Shown one piece after another: positions 17,387-26,103 of a DNA stretch of 64,000 nt (position 1 is the first letter of the stretch; every line of letters begins with the position of its first letter). The position numbers and the translations under genes are program-made. This stretch comes from Mycobacterium sp. OTB74 (lineage in GTDB: Bacteria; Actinomycetota; Actinomycetes; Mycobacteriales; Mycobacteriaceae). The DNA is taken from positions 186,001 through 250,000 of the forward strand of contig NZ_JARXVD010000001.1 in the NCBI RefSeq assembly GCF_029892685.1, given 5' to 3'. The notes under the pieces were generated by a model. The model made no database searches. It was not told where the DNA came from and saw only the letters and a program-made list of their open reading frames with translations.

Positions 17387-18313
17387 GTGTCTGAGTTACG
17401 TTTTGACGGCAGGGTAGCCATCGTCACCGGCGCGGGACGCGGTATCGGTCGTGGCCACGCGCTGTTGTTGGCGCAAAAAGGTGCGCGGGTAGTCGTCGCG
17501 GACTATGGCGTCGAGCCTGCGGGCGGCGGCACATCACCAGTTCCTGCTGACGACGTGGCGCAGGAGATCAGGGACCTTGGCGGTGAGGCCGTCGCGTGCT
17601 GCGCATCGGTGGCAGACGAGGAGCAGGCGACGTCAATCGTCGACACTGCGATCGACACGTACGGCCGACTGGACATCGTGGTCAACAACGCGGGTATCCA
17701 CGACCCGGCGGACTTTGACCTCCTCTCCCTCCGCCAGTTCCGCAGCATGCTGGACGTGCACTTCTTCGGAACGCTCCACGTCATCAGGGCGGCCTGGCCC
17801 CACTTCCAATCGGCCGGGTACGGCCGAATCGTCAACACCGTGTCTGAAGCCATGCTCGGCGGGGTCGGTGGGCTGACCAGCTACGCATCTGCCAAGGGGG
17901 CCGTCTATGGGCTGACCCGAAATCTTGCCACCGAGGGCCTCTCCCAAGGGATTCGGGTCAATGCCGTCGCACCTCGCGCGTACACGCGGTTGTCGGCCGA
18001 TCATTGCGATACTCTCTCGAACCTCTATGGCATGTCGCAGGAGAAGATCGAGCAGGTCAACGCCAGCATGCCGCCCGAGCTGTGCGCTCCGGCAGTCGCG
18101 TACCTGGCGCATGAGGTGTGCAAGCTAAACGGCGAGGTGCTGCAGGTCGGGATGGGCGGTGTCGCGCGGCTGGCCTTTGTGGCAGCGAAAGGTCTGCGTC
18201 AGTCTTCGCTCACCGCGGAGAGCATTGCGGAGAACATCGACACAGTCCTGGACATCGAGGGAGCCACGGTTCCCTCCACCGACGATCAATTGAGTCCGCT
18301 GCGTTCAAAGTGA
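17387..18313 (+). CDS. SDR-family oxidoreductase (hydroxysteroid/acyl dehydrogenase type)
   Basis: A 308-aa classical short-chain dehydrogenase starting at GTG. The cofactor motif TGAGRGIG lies at about residues 13-20, NNAG near 101-104, and the catalytic Ser (NTVSEAM), Tyr and Lys (YASAK) are in the usual spacing. The Asp in VVADYG suggests NAD(H) preference. The length is greater than a minimal SDR because of a C-terminal extension, resembling the dehydrogenase domains of peroxisomal multifunctional enzyme type 2. A role in beta-oxidation-like or steroid ring metabolism is plausible. It is convergent with the tetR gene that follows. Confidence 0.88.
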   Translation: MSELRFDGRVAIVTGAGRGIGRGHALLLAQKGARVVVADYGVEPAGGGTSPVPADDVAQEIRDLGGEAVACCASVADEEQATSIVDTAIDTYGRLDIVVNNAGIHDPADFDLLSLRQFRSMLDVHFFGTLHVIRAAWPHFQSAGYGRIVNTVSEAMLGGVGGLTSYASAKGAVYGLTRNLATEGLSQGIRVNAVAPRAYTRLSADHCDTLSNLYGMSQEKIEQVNASMPPELCAPAVAYLAHEVCKLNGEVLQVGMGGVARLAFVAAKGLRQSSLTAESIAENIDTVLDIEGATVPSTDDQLSPLRSK

Positions 18314-18342
18314 TCCCCCGCGAGTGAGATTCGGTGTGGCGA

Positions 18343-18987
18343 TCATGTCTTACCAAGTCGTGGGCGTTCGGTACCGAGCGACTGGGCGTGTTTGAGGATC
18401 CGTGCGCGCGCCCGCGGTTGCGCGACGGCAAGCAGGCAGATGTCGAAGGCGTGCAGCGCATTGGCGCGCAGCTCGCTGTCATCGAGATCGCCGGCGGTCC
18501 ACCGTCGTTGGAGGTGAAACAACACCATGGCCGCATGTTCGGCCAGTAGTGCCGGCTCGATGTCGGGCCGGAGCGCTCCCGCCTTGGTTGCGGCGCCGAT
18601 CTCGGCGACGATCAGTTCCCACCCCGTCCAGCGAACATTCACCAGGTCAACCAGACGATCGTCCATGACAACCGCCCGCACCACAGCCTTCGGGACCTCG
18701 GCCACGGTCTTGTCGATCGAGACGGTGATGGCTTCCCAGATTCGTTCGATCGGATCAGTCGCGGACAGCTGGTGGACGGCGATATCGATAGAGTCCAGTG
18801 AGCTTTGGACAAGTGCTGTGAGCAGGCCGTCCTTATCGCCAAAGTGGTTGTAGAGCGTGCGGACACTGACTCCCGCTTCGCTGGCCAAGCGGCGCATCGA
18901 GAGCTGCTCTACACCGTGAGCCTCGACGAAGGCCCGTGCAGCGTCGAGGACCTGCCGACTTGTCCGCTCCTGGACCCGCGATCCCAT
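18343..18987 (-). CDS. TetR-family regulator, probable repressor of the 19182-28610 cluster
   Basis: A 214-aa regulator. The N-terminal helix-turn-helix is clear at about residues 30-52 (LASEAGVSVRTLYNHFGDKDGL). I chose the ATG at 18987, which places the HTH at a normal distance from the start; the frame is open further upstream but in the promoter region. It is transcribed divergently from the catabolic cluster beginning at 19182, with 194 bp between, and a near-palindrome overlaps the predicted -35 of that cluster. Repression relieved by a pathway CoA-ester or substrate is the usual model (inference). Confidence 0.87.
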   Translation of the reverse strand: MGSRVQERTSRQVLDAARAFVEAHGVEQLSMRRLASEAGVSVRTLYNHFGDKDGLLTALVQSSLDSIDIAVHQLSATDPIERIWEAITVSIDKTVAEVPKAVVRAVVMDDRLVDLVNVRWTGWELIVAEIGAATKAGALRPDIEPALLAEHAAMVLFHLQRRWTAGDLDDSELRANALHAFDICLLAVAQPRARARILKHAQSLGTERPRLGKT

Positions 18988-19055
18988 AGTGAAAACCCTA
19001 GTCAATACCGCGGTGCAGCGGTCTTGGCGGCGCATTTGCCACGCCGGGGCAAAAA

Positions 19056-19095
19056 TACAACACCGTTGCAAAAATGATCCGGTCGTGACTAACAT
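19056..19095 (+). promoter_or_regulatory. predicted promoter and overlapping operator of catabolic cluster I
   Basis: A -35-like TTGCAA (19066-19071) and a -10-like TAACAT (19090-19095) are separated by 18 bp, about 87 bp before the first gene. The imperfect inverted repeat TACAAC-ACC-GTTGCA (19056-19070, one mismatch) overlaps the -35 and is flanked by two AAAAAT runs. This is where the divergent TetR would be expected to bind. Confidence 0.45.
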
Positions 19096-19181
19096 CTCCT
19101 CTGGCAAGCGCCCGATGTGCGAGGCGCATTGGCCCCGCACATGCTCATAGTCCTCAACTGCACCAGGACCAAGGGGAATAC

Positions 19182-20591
19182 ATGTCACAAGACCTGTCCG
19201 GCTCCGTTGACACTGCAGGCGATGGCCAGCGCTACGTCGTGGTGTCAATCGACAGCCATGTGGGCCCGTCAGTCAAGGATCAACTGCGTCCGTATTGCGG
19301 AGCCAAGCACCTTGATGACTTCGACCGTTTCGTAGCGGAAATGGAGAGTCAGGGCCTGCTGTCGTGGCGCTCATCAGAAGCCAAATCCGGTGAGAAGCAA
19401 AGTTGGTCGCTGGGAAAATCCCAAGCTGAGAGGGGTAAGGCGCAGGCCGAGAAGCTCAATGCTGCCGAGGCTGAGCAGTTTGGGAAGCAGGCAGGCATCC
19501 GCAACGCGGATCAGGTCGGCGCACGATTCCTGCAACGCAGTTACGAACACAGCCTGGCGCCCGGGCTGCAGGACCATGCCACGCGTATCGCCGACATGGA
19601 CGAGCAGGGCGTTGCCGCGGACATCATCTTCCACGGCGGTCTTAATGGGCAGTCGATCCCGTTCTCGACCACCGGCCTCATCAGTTGGGGGGACTCCGCG
19701 TACAACGATCTCGAACAGGTCGGGGTTCGCATTTACAATCGCTGGTTGGCGGATTTCGTGTCGATGGCCCCGGAGCGGCACGCCGGTATCGCGCACATCC
19801 CGATCTCTGATTTGAGCGCCTGCGCGCGCGAGGTTGAGTGGGCGGCTGCGGCCGGACTGAAGGGCATTAATCTGCCCGCTCCGCGCGGCGACTTCCCGAT
19901 GCTCAATGACCCTGCGTGGGAACCACTTTGGGCCGCGTGCAACGAAACGGGCATGTCGGTCAACACTCATGGTGGGGGCGGTGAGCACTACCCGTACCAA
20001 GGGCAGGGCGCCCAGTTGATGTACATGATGGAGACACCGTTCCGGACCCGGCGCGGGCTCTGGGTGATGATTTTCAGCGGAGTGTTCGAGCGCTATCCGA
20101 ATCTCAAGCTGGTGCTCACCGAGCAGTGGGCTGACTGGGCGCCCGCAGCGATGGCCGACATGGACGGGCTTTACCACGGCCCGACCGGTGCTGCCATCCG
20201 CGCCAAGCTGCCCAAGCCACCGTCGGAGTATTTCCGCCAAAACTGTTTCATCGGCGCGAGTTTCATGTCCAACAGCGAAGCCAAGATGGCCGTCGAGCAC
20301 AACCTCGTCGACAACGTCATGTGGGGTGACGACTACCCGCACGCCGAAGGCACCTGGCCTGACACCCGCGAGGCAATGCGATTCACCTTCTCCGACATCG
20401 ATCCGAAGTACACTCGCCAGTTTCTGGGTGATACCGCCATTGATCTGTATGGCCTCGACCGCGCCAAATTGACGAAGATCGCCGATCGGATCGGCCCGAC
20501 CATTGACGAGGTCGCCACCCCCTACACGTTGCCCGAAGACGCCGTCGTGGGTCTTTACGCATTCCGAACCGGTCCGGGCATCTTCATCTGA
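19182..20591 (+). CDS. amidohydrolase_2-family metal-dependent hydrolase or decarboxylase
   Basis: A 469-aa amidohydrolase-superfamily protein. The N-terminal metal motif is D-S-H (residues 24-26) instead of HxH. Other family marks are NTHGGGGEH (about residue 265) and the C-terminal MWGDDYPHAEGTWPDTREA, typical of the aminocarboxymuconate-semialdehyde decarboxylase/LigW-like group. A charged Lys/Glu/Gln-rich insertion (about residues 60-100) is unusual. Such enzymes decarboxylate or hydrolyse aromatic or ring-cleavage intermediates. It opens the cluster downstream of the predicted promoter. Confidence 0.8.
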   Translation: MSQDLSGSVDTAGDGQRYVVVSIDSHVGPSVKDQLRPYCGAKHLDDFDRFVAEMESQGLLSWRSSEAKSGEKQSWSLGKSQAERGKAQAEKLNAAEAEQFGKQAGIRNADQVGARFLQRSYEHSLAPGLQDHATRIADMDEQGVAADIIFHGGLNGQSIPFSTTGLISWGDSAYNDLEQVGVRIYNRWLADFVSMAPERHAGIAHIPISDLSACAREVEWAAAAGLKGINLPAPRGDFPMLNDPAWEPLWAACNETGMSVNTHGGGGEHYPYQGQGAQLMYMMETPFRTRRGLWVMIFSGVFERYPNLKLVLTEQWADWAPAAMADMDGLYHGPTGAAIRAKLPKPPSEYFRQNCFIGASFMSNSEAKMAVEHNLVDNVMWGDDYPHAEGTWPDTREAMRFTFSDIDPKYTRQFLGDTAIDLYGLDRAKLTKIADRIGPTIDEVATPYTLPEDAVVGLYAFRTGPGIFI

Positions 20592-20652
20592 TCGGTGCCG
20601 GTGTGGTCCGGTCTCAGCGCCACTTCACTTGTCGAGGAGATGATTTCGCCAT

Positions 20653-21507
20653 ATGGATGACACCACTGGCCTCAAGTCCCCGTGTCGCTCGGTGACAGCC
20701 GAGGAGGTCGAGCACCTTCACGAGCACGGCTGGGTCAAGTTGAAGCGCTTCGTAGAACCGGAAGTGCTGGCCCGGATGTTGGACCTGGCCCGCTCGAAGA
20801 TGGGCGATGACGCGGATAGCAACCCTCTGAAGGCGGGTATGGCTTCGGCTGTCGATGGCGAGGCTCAGGGTGCACTGGCGTATTTCAACGCCGAGCGCAG
20901 CGGCGGCCTGACCAGTCCGGTGCTGCGGCCTTTGATCGATGAGATCGGCAAGAGCGCGACACTGCTCTTGGGGCGCCGCACGGCCGGCGGATCACCTGTA
21001 GGAATCAGGTACTACTCGGACTTTTTCGTTCCGAAGTTGCCGTCCAACAAGTCATCTCGGCATGGCGGCAACGGCGCGACCGCGTTCCATCAGGACTTCA
21101 TCACGTTTGCAGTCGACCGGACCGGCGGCATGACGTTCTGGATTCCGTTGGAATCGTATGGTCCCGAAGCCGGGACCATGTCGTTCGTCAGCGGGTCGCA
21201 TCGCGCTGGGGTGATGGGTGACTACACCACCTACGGCGGCAGCGACGCGCTCGGGGTTTTCCCCGAGCTGCGTGACCTCGAGATGAGTGAGCAGATGACC
21301 TACGAGCTGGGCGACATCACGGTGCACACCCACCTCACCATCCATGGTGCCGGCGCCAACATGATGGATCGTCCCCGCTGGGGATACCTGTTGGTTGTCC
21401 AGCCGGCCGACGTGTGTTGGAACGGATCGCCGTGCCCGAACTTCGACACCACGCACATGGCGCCGTGGACGGCATTGAACGACGAGCGTTTTCCCCTGAT
21501 CGGCTAA
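20653..21507 (+). CDS. phytanoyl-CoA dioxygenase (PhyH)-family oxygenase
   Basis: A 284-aa Fe(II)/2-oxoglutarate-dependent oxygenase of the PhyH family. The iron ligands are visible as His146-x-Asp148 (FHQDF) and the distal His231 (THLTIHGAG), followed by an Arg-containing strand that would bind 2-oxoglutarate. PhyH enzymes hydroxylate carbon next to carboxylate or CoA groups, or unactivated carbons of natural products. It lies 61 bases after the hydrolase gene and 11 bases before the VOC gene start, consistent with one operon. Substrate unknown. Confidence 0.87.
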   Translation: MDDTTGLKSPCRSVTAEEVEHLHEHGWVKLKRFVEPEVLARMLDLARSKMGDDADSNPLKAGMASAVDGEAQGALAYFNAERSGGLTSPVLRPLIDEIGKSATLLLGRRTAGGSPVGIRYYSDFFVPKLPSNKSSRHGGNGATAFHQDFITFAVDRTGGMTFWIPLESYGPEAGTMSFVSGSHRAGVMGDYTTYGGSDALGVFPELRDLEMSEQMTYELGDITVHTHLTIHGAGANMMDRPRWGYLLVVQPADVCWNGSPCPNFDTTHMAPWTALNDERFPLIG

Positions 21508-21518
21508 AGGACATCCCG

Positions 21519-22052
21519 GTGACGACAGTTCCGCCAATCCTCAGTAAAAATTTCATGCAAGTGTGCTGGGTGGTTCCCGACCTTCAACTCGCCATCGAAT
21601 CCTGGTCCCGCACAGCGGGAGTGGGGCCCTTCTTTTGGTTTGACGGGGTCGACTGCGTCGATGGGCGGCACCGCGGGGTACCTGCCGAGTTCCCGCCCGT
21701 CACGGCTGCCATCGCGTACGCAGGAGACCTGCAGATCGAACTGGTCTGCCAGGACAACGACCAGCCCGGGGTGTTCCGCGACGTCTTCCAGGCCGGACAG
21801 TCGGGTCTGCACCACATGGCGTTGCTCTGCACCGACTATGAGTCCGAGCGCGATGCGTACGTCGCCGCAGGCGCCGAGCTTGCCTTCGAGGGCCGTATCG
21901 GCAATAGCCGCACCTGCTGGGTCGACACCACCCCGACACTGGGTTTCATGGTCGAGTTGCTCGAGCCAAGCACAGTGCGCGAAAAGGGATTTGCCGCGAT
22001 GCGGACCGCGGCGCAAACGTGGGACGGCACTGATCCCATCACCAGGTTCTGA
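21519..22052 (+). CDS. VOC/glyoxalase-family protein (methylmalonyl-CoA epimerase-like fold)
   Basis: A 177-aa protein starting at GTG 21519 with an AAAGGA site eight bases upstream. The first module starts FMQVCWVVPDLQLAIESW and the second GLHHMALLCTDYESERDAYVAAGAELAFEG, ending WVDTTPTLGFMVELLEP; the His in GLHHMA and Glu in MVELLEP are normal VOC metal ligands. This pattern is common among VOC proteins of steroid and terpene catabolic clusters, possibly as isomerases, epimerases or dioxygenases. It follows the PhyH gene closely. Confidence 0.83.
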   Translation: MTTVPPILSKNFMQVCWVVPDLQLAIESWSRTAGVGPFFWFDGVDCVDGRHRGVPAEFPPVTAAIAYAGDLQIELVCQDNDQPGVFRDVFQAGQSGLHHMALLCTDYESERDAYVAAGAELAFEGRIGNSRTCWVDTTPTLGFMVELLEPSTVREKGFAAMRTAAQTWDGTDPITRF

Positions 22053-22085
22053 CGTGAACCGCAAGAACCCGCGAGGGTCGCGCTG

Positions 22086-23741
22086 ATGGGCGATCGTGAA
22101 GCGGCATCCACTTTTCCGCAACTGTTCGCTGAGGTGGTCGCAGACCGCGGCGACCACGCCGCACTGATCTACGCCGAAAAGACGCTGACCTACCGTGAGC
22201 TCGATCGGCAGACGGCGCGAATGGCCGGTGCGCTCTTGGCAATTGGCGCGGGGAAGGGTACCCGCATCGCCATCCTGGCTCCCGACAGCGCATTACTGCT
22301 CACCGTGTTCTACGCGGCCCTTCGCATCGGGGCGTTGGTCACGCCGATCAGCACGCTGGCGACTCCGAACGAGCTGGCGCACATCGTCCGTACCAGCGAT
22401 GCCCAGATCCTGATCGGCGCACGCCGTTTCCTCACGCGCGACTACGGACAGAACCTGCAGGCTGCGTTGCCGGGCCTGGACGTGGCGATACCAGAGACAC
22501 TGCGTATTCCCACGGCGCCGTATCTGCGTTCGGTGTGGCTCGACGACGTCACCGGGCTGACGTGGGCACGGTCAGTTGAGGCCCTGTTGACGAGGGCCGA
22601 CAATGCTGACGCTCCGGACGCGGCACTGCTGGCCGCCGTGGAGGACGAGGTGGCACCCGGCGATGACGCATTCGTCGTCTACACCTCGGGCAGCACCGCC
22701 GCGCCCAAAGCGGTGGTTCATGGTCAATGGGCGGTAGCTCGCCAACCCCCGGTGCTGGCAACCTATTTCGACGTACGTCGCGACGACAGGACCTTGTCTC
22801 TGCTGCCGTCGTTCTGGATGGGTGGCATCTCCACGGCACTCCAAGTGCTCAGCACCGGAAGCACTTTGGTGTATTGCACCAGCCCCGACATCGAGGTTGT
22901 GCTGGACACCATCGAGCGTCACGCCGTCACCAATATCGTCATCTGGCATTTGCTCGCCAAGCTTCGGGCGGCCGCCCAGGCCCGCGGGATGAACCTGGAT
23001 GCCATGAAGATCACCACCGGGCCGACCTGGGACGAGAACGGCGATCCCATACCGCGACACCTACAGTCCCGGATGCTCGGGATGTCCGAGAGCTTCGCGC
23101 CGCACAGTGCCGAACCGGTGACCACCCGCCTGCCCGAATCGAAAGCCGGTGCAGCAGGCCGCGCTGTCAACGGAATCGAACGTCGAGTGGTCGACCCAGA
23201 GACGGGTGCGGTGCTGGCCGCTGGCGAGATCGGCGAACTGCAACTGCGCGGCGGAGCGTTGATGACCGGCTTCTACAAGGTGCCCCGGCACGCGGTTTTC
23301 ACCCCGGACGGCTTCTTCCCGACCAACGATCTGGTCAGGATCGACGCCGACGGCTATGCCTACTTCGTCGGCCGCAGCAGCGACATGATAAAGACCAACT
23401 CCGCCAACGTATCTCGCCTGGAGGTCGAGGCCGCACTGAACGCTCTGCCTGAGGTGGAGTTGTCAGTCGTCGCCGGGCTGCCGGACCCCGAACTCGGCGA
23501 ACTGGTCGCTGCCGCAGTCGTTCCCGCCGCAGGCAGCCATCCGACGGAATCAGATCTGCGGGCGGCGCTGCGCGCAACGCTGTCCAGTTTCAAGATCCCG
23601 CGCCGGATCGTATTCATCTCCCACGACGACATACCGAGAACGCCGACCGGAAAGGTCCGACTCTTCGAACTGACCGAACTGGTGGCGGCACACGTTCCGG
23701 TGCCGCTGCAACAGCATCCCGCACGTTCGGGCACTGGCTGA
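22086..23741 (+). CDS. AMP-binding acyl-CoA synthetase/ligase
   Basis: A 551-aa ANL-superfamily ligase. The P-loop motif YTSGSTAAPKA is at about residue 199, the aromatic-substrate-like GMSESFAPHSAEP motif near 335, the hinge/adenylate motif GFFPTNDLVRIDADGYAYFVGR near 410-432 (Asn instead of Gly in the usual TGD) and the catalytic Lys in PRTPTGKVRL near 520. It would activate a carboxylic acid to its CoA thioester, which places at least part of the pathway at CoA level. It overlaps nothing but sits tightly between the VOC and crotonase genes. Confidence 0.9.
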   Translation: MGDREAASTFPQLFAEVVADRGDHAALIYAEKTLTYRELDRQTARMAGALLAIGAGKGTRIAILAPDSALLLTVFYAALRIGALVTPISTLATPNELAHIVRTSDAQILIGARRFLTRDYGQNLQAALPGLDVAIPETLRIPTAPYLRSVWLDDVTGLTWARSVEALLTRADNADAPDAALLAAVEDEVAPGDDAFVVYTSGSTAAPKAVVHGQWAVARQPPVLATYFDVRRDDRTLSLLPSFWMGGISTALQVLSTGSTLVYCTSPDIEVVLDTIERHAVTNIVIWHLLAKLRAAAQARGMNLDAMKITTGPTWDENGDPIPRHLQSRMLGMSESFAPHSAEPVTTRLPESKAGAAGRAVNGIERRVVDPETGAVLAAGEIGELQLRGGALMTGFYKVPRHAVFTPDGFFPTNDLVRIDADGYAYFVGRSSDMIKTNSANVSRLEVEAALNALPEVELSVVAGLPDPELGELVAAAVVPAAGSHPTESDLRAALRATLSSFKIPRRIVFISHDDIPRTPTGKVRLFELTELVAAHVPVPLQQHPARSGTG

Positions 23742-23793
23742 AACCATCAGGGATTGGGCAGATTTGATCAACGGTGACAAGGAGACGCGGCAG

Positions 23794-24771
23794 ATGACAG
23801 AACACGCAGAGCCCAAGGTCCGTCCTTCGGCGGAAGAGATCGTGCTGTACCAGAAGGACCCGAAGACCAAGATCGCGACCATCACCCTCGACCGCGCCGA
23901 TGAGCTCAACGCGATGACCATCGATGCGCAGCACCGCTACGCCGACCTGGTCCACAACGCGAGCATCGATGACGACGTAAAGGTTCTGGTCATCCGCGCC
24001 AACGGGCCGAACTTGGGCAGCGGGGCAGATCTCAGCGAGCTGTTGGACACCATGGCAGGCCGCGGTGAGGGCAGCATGAACCAAGCGGTGAGAGTTCCCG
24101 AAGACGCGGACGTGGTCTATCCACCGGTAGGGACCTACCGCCGTCGCGCCTCGACCGTGCAGTTCTATACCGATCCGAGCGCTGGGATGCGCAGTCTGCA
24201 GGACTTCAAAAAAATCAGCATCCTGGAAGTGCGTGGTTATTGCTACGGCTGGCACTTCTACCAGGCCGCCGACGCCGACATCGTGATCGCGTCCGAAGAC
24301 TCATTATTCGGCCATGCCGCTTGGCGTTACGCGGGTTTCGCGGCGCGGCAATGGCAGTGGTGCAACACCATGGGCGCGCGCAAATTCATGGAGATGGTGT
24401 TCACCGGGCGGCCGTTCACCGCCAAGGAGATGTACGACTGCAACTTCATCAACGCGGTGGTGCCCTTCGAAGACCTCGAAGAGATGACCAACAAGTACGC
24501 ATTGGCCTGTTCGCGCAGTCGACCCACCGACACGGTGTTCGCTCAGAAGACCTTCTTCGAGATCTACAAACAGCATCAGGGCGAGTACATGGGCAGCATC
24601 GTCGCGGGCCTGCTCGAATCCACCCTCGATCAGCTCCAGCCGGACCCCGATACCCGCGGCATGGAACTGGACCAGGACACGCTCGACAACCTCACCGACA
24701 GCGTCAAGGACAACGACAGCCAGTTTCCTCCGGACTGGCGGCTGAGCAGACGGGGACGGGCCGCGCGGTAG
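23794..24771 (+). CDS. non-canonical crotonase-superfamily protein lacking both catalytic Glu
   Basis: A 325-aa crotonase-fold protein; ATG 23794 is preferred because AAGGAG lies nine bases upstream (a TTG at 23764 is possible). The oxyanion region is recognisable (NLGSGADLSEL, about residues 73-83), but in the active-site loops the two catalytic Glu positions are Tyr157 (GYCYGWHFYQAAD) and Ala176 (FGHAAWRY). It is also longer than usual hydratases, with an insertion at about 86-128. It is thus unlikely to be a simple hydratase; it may be a C-C hydrolase, lyase or ring-opening enzyme acting on a CoA ester. Confidence 0.85.
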   Translation: MTEHAEPKVRPSAEEIVLYQKDPKTKIATITLDRADELNAMTIDAQHRYADLVHNASIDDDVKVLVIRANGPNLGSGADLSELLDTMAGRGEGSMNQAVRVPEDADVVYPPVGTYRRRASTVQFYTDPSAGMRSLQDFKKISILEVRGYCYGWHFYQAADADIVIASEDSLFGHAAWRYAGFAARQWQWCNTMGARKFMEMVFTGRPFTAKEMYDCNFINAVVPFEDLEEMTNKYALACSRSRPTDTVFAQKTFFEIYKQHQGEYMGSIVAGLLESTLDQLQPDPDTRGMELDQDTLDNLTDSVKDNDSQFPPDWRLSRRGRAAR

Positions 24772-24787
24772 TGCGAAAGGGAAACAA

Positions 24788-26086
24788 ATGCTGACAATCA
24801 CCAACGCCAAAGTCTTCGATGGCCGAAAACTGTTGCCCGGCAGGCACAATGTCGCACTCGACGGGAACACCATCTCAGCGATCGACAGTGAGTCCACGGC
24901 GGCGACAACCCAGACCATCGACGCCGCGGGTTTGACATTGATGCCCGGTCTGATCAGCAGTCACCTGCACTCGGACTTCTTCAAGTTCAACATTGCCGAC
25001 AGCGATCGGCTCGGCAAGGAACGCCCTCCAGGCGTCCTGATGGCGATCGGCGTGCGCACCTGCCGGGTACTGCTGGAAAGCGGGTTCACCGGCTTCTCGG
25101 GCGCTTCGTGTTCCAACGACATTGATGCGCAACTGAAGATGGCCATCGACGAGGACATCATTCCGGGACCTCGAATTCGCGCCTGCGGGCACCACATCGG
25201 TACCACCGGCGACATGAACAACGGCGGCCGATGGTGGAAGGCCTACGCGACACCCGGGACCGACGTCTGCGCAGACGGTCCTGATGCGTTGCGCACGTTG
25301 GTACGTCAAGAAATAAACCGTGGTGCCGAGACGATTAAAATCTTCGCGAGTGCCGGCCATGGCCAGCCAAATCGCACGACGCGCAACATGTCTCGCGTAG
25401 AGATCGCCAGCATCATCAGCACCGCACACGAGCGAGGAGCCAAAGTCCGCGCCCACGTGGCCGACAAAGCGATGATCATGGAATGCATTGAGCTCGGACT
25501 CGACGTCGTCGACCATGGTGACGAGGTCGACGAGGAGGTCATCGCGGCGATGGCTGAGGCGGGAACGTTCTGGATACCCAGCCTCATCTTCCTTCGAAGC
25601 CTGCTCGAGCTGGGCTATGCCGAGAGCTACGGGGTGACCCAGGCGCAATACGACCATGTGCGCGCCATGCTGCCGTTGGCGCAGGCGGCGGGGGTCCGGA
25701 TCCTGATCGGTGACGACTACAGTGGGGTGTTCCGTGACGTCATGGAGGACGATCCACTGGACCATCAGGTCGGAAACTATGGCCGCGAATTCGCCTACTA
25801 CGGACAGATCGACGGTCTGTCGCCGGTCGACGTACTCAGCTGGGGAACTGCCAACGCCGGTGAGCTGCTGGTGGATCCGCCTGCACGGGTTGGTGTGATC
25901 GAGTCCGGAGCCCTGGCGGATCTGATCCTTGTCGACGGCGATCCCGTCGAGGACCTCTCGTTGCTAGCGCGCCCCAACGACGCGCTGAGGGCAGTCATTT
26001 GCGATGGCGTGGTCGTTCTCGATCGGTTGGCCCAGGGGACCACCGAAAGGTCACGCACCGAGCTCAGCAGTCTGTTGGTCCAATAG
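24788..26086 (+). CDS. amidohydrolase (imidazolonepropionase/prolidase-like)
   Basis: A 432-aa metal-dependent hydrolase of the amidohydrolase_1 group. The metal motif HLH is in SSHLHSD (about residues 59-65), a probable carboxylated Lys in ETIKIFASAGHG (about 180), His in VRAHVAD and VVDHGDEV, and a final Asp in LIGDDYSG. The C-terminal beta-sandwich returns with GVIESGALADLILVDGDPVEDL. It could open a lactam, lactone or amide. Together with the first hydrolase, this is the second amidohydrolase in one operon, an unusual combination with P450 and PhyH oxygenases. Confidence 0.85.
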   Translation: MLTITNAKVFDGRKLLPGRHNVALDGNTISAIDSESTAATTQTIDAAGLTLMPGLISSHLHSDFFKFNIADSDRLGKERPPGVLMAIGVRTCRVLLESGFTGFSGASCSNDIDAQLKMAIDEDIIPGPRIRACGHHIGTTGDMNNGGRWWKAYATPGTDVCADGPDALRTLVRQEINRGAETIKIFASAGHGQPNRTTRNMSRVEIASIISTAHERGAKVRAHVADKAMIMECIELGLDVVDHGDEVDEEVIAAMAEAGTFWIPSLIFLRSLLELGYAESYGVTQAQYDHVRAMLPLAQAAGVRILIGDDYSGVFRDVMEDDPLDHQVGNYGREFAYYGQIDGLSPVDVLSWGTANAGELLVDPPARVGVIESGALADLILVDGDPVEDLSLLARPNDALRAVICDGVVVLDRLAQGTTERSRTELSSLLVQ

Positions 26087-26103
26087 CCTAGAAATGAGTA
26101 ACA

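Noticed and set aside
17029..17427. A 132-codon open frame on the minus strand in the gene-free region
   Set aside because: It overlaps the start of the well-supported SDR gene, has unusual Thr/Ser-rich composition and no recognisable motif or ribosome site.
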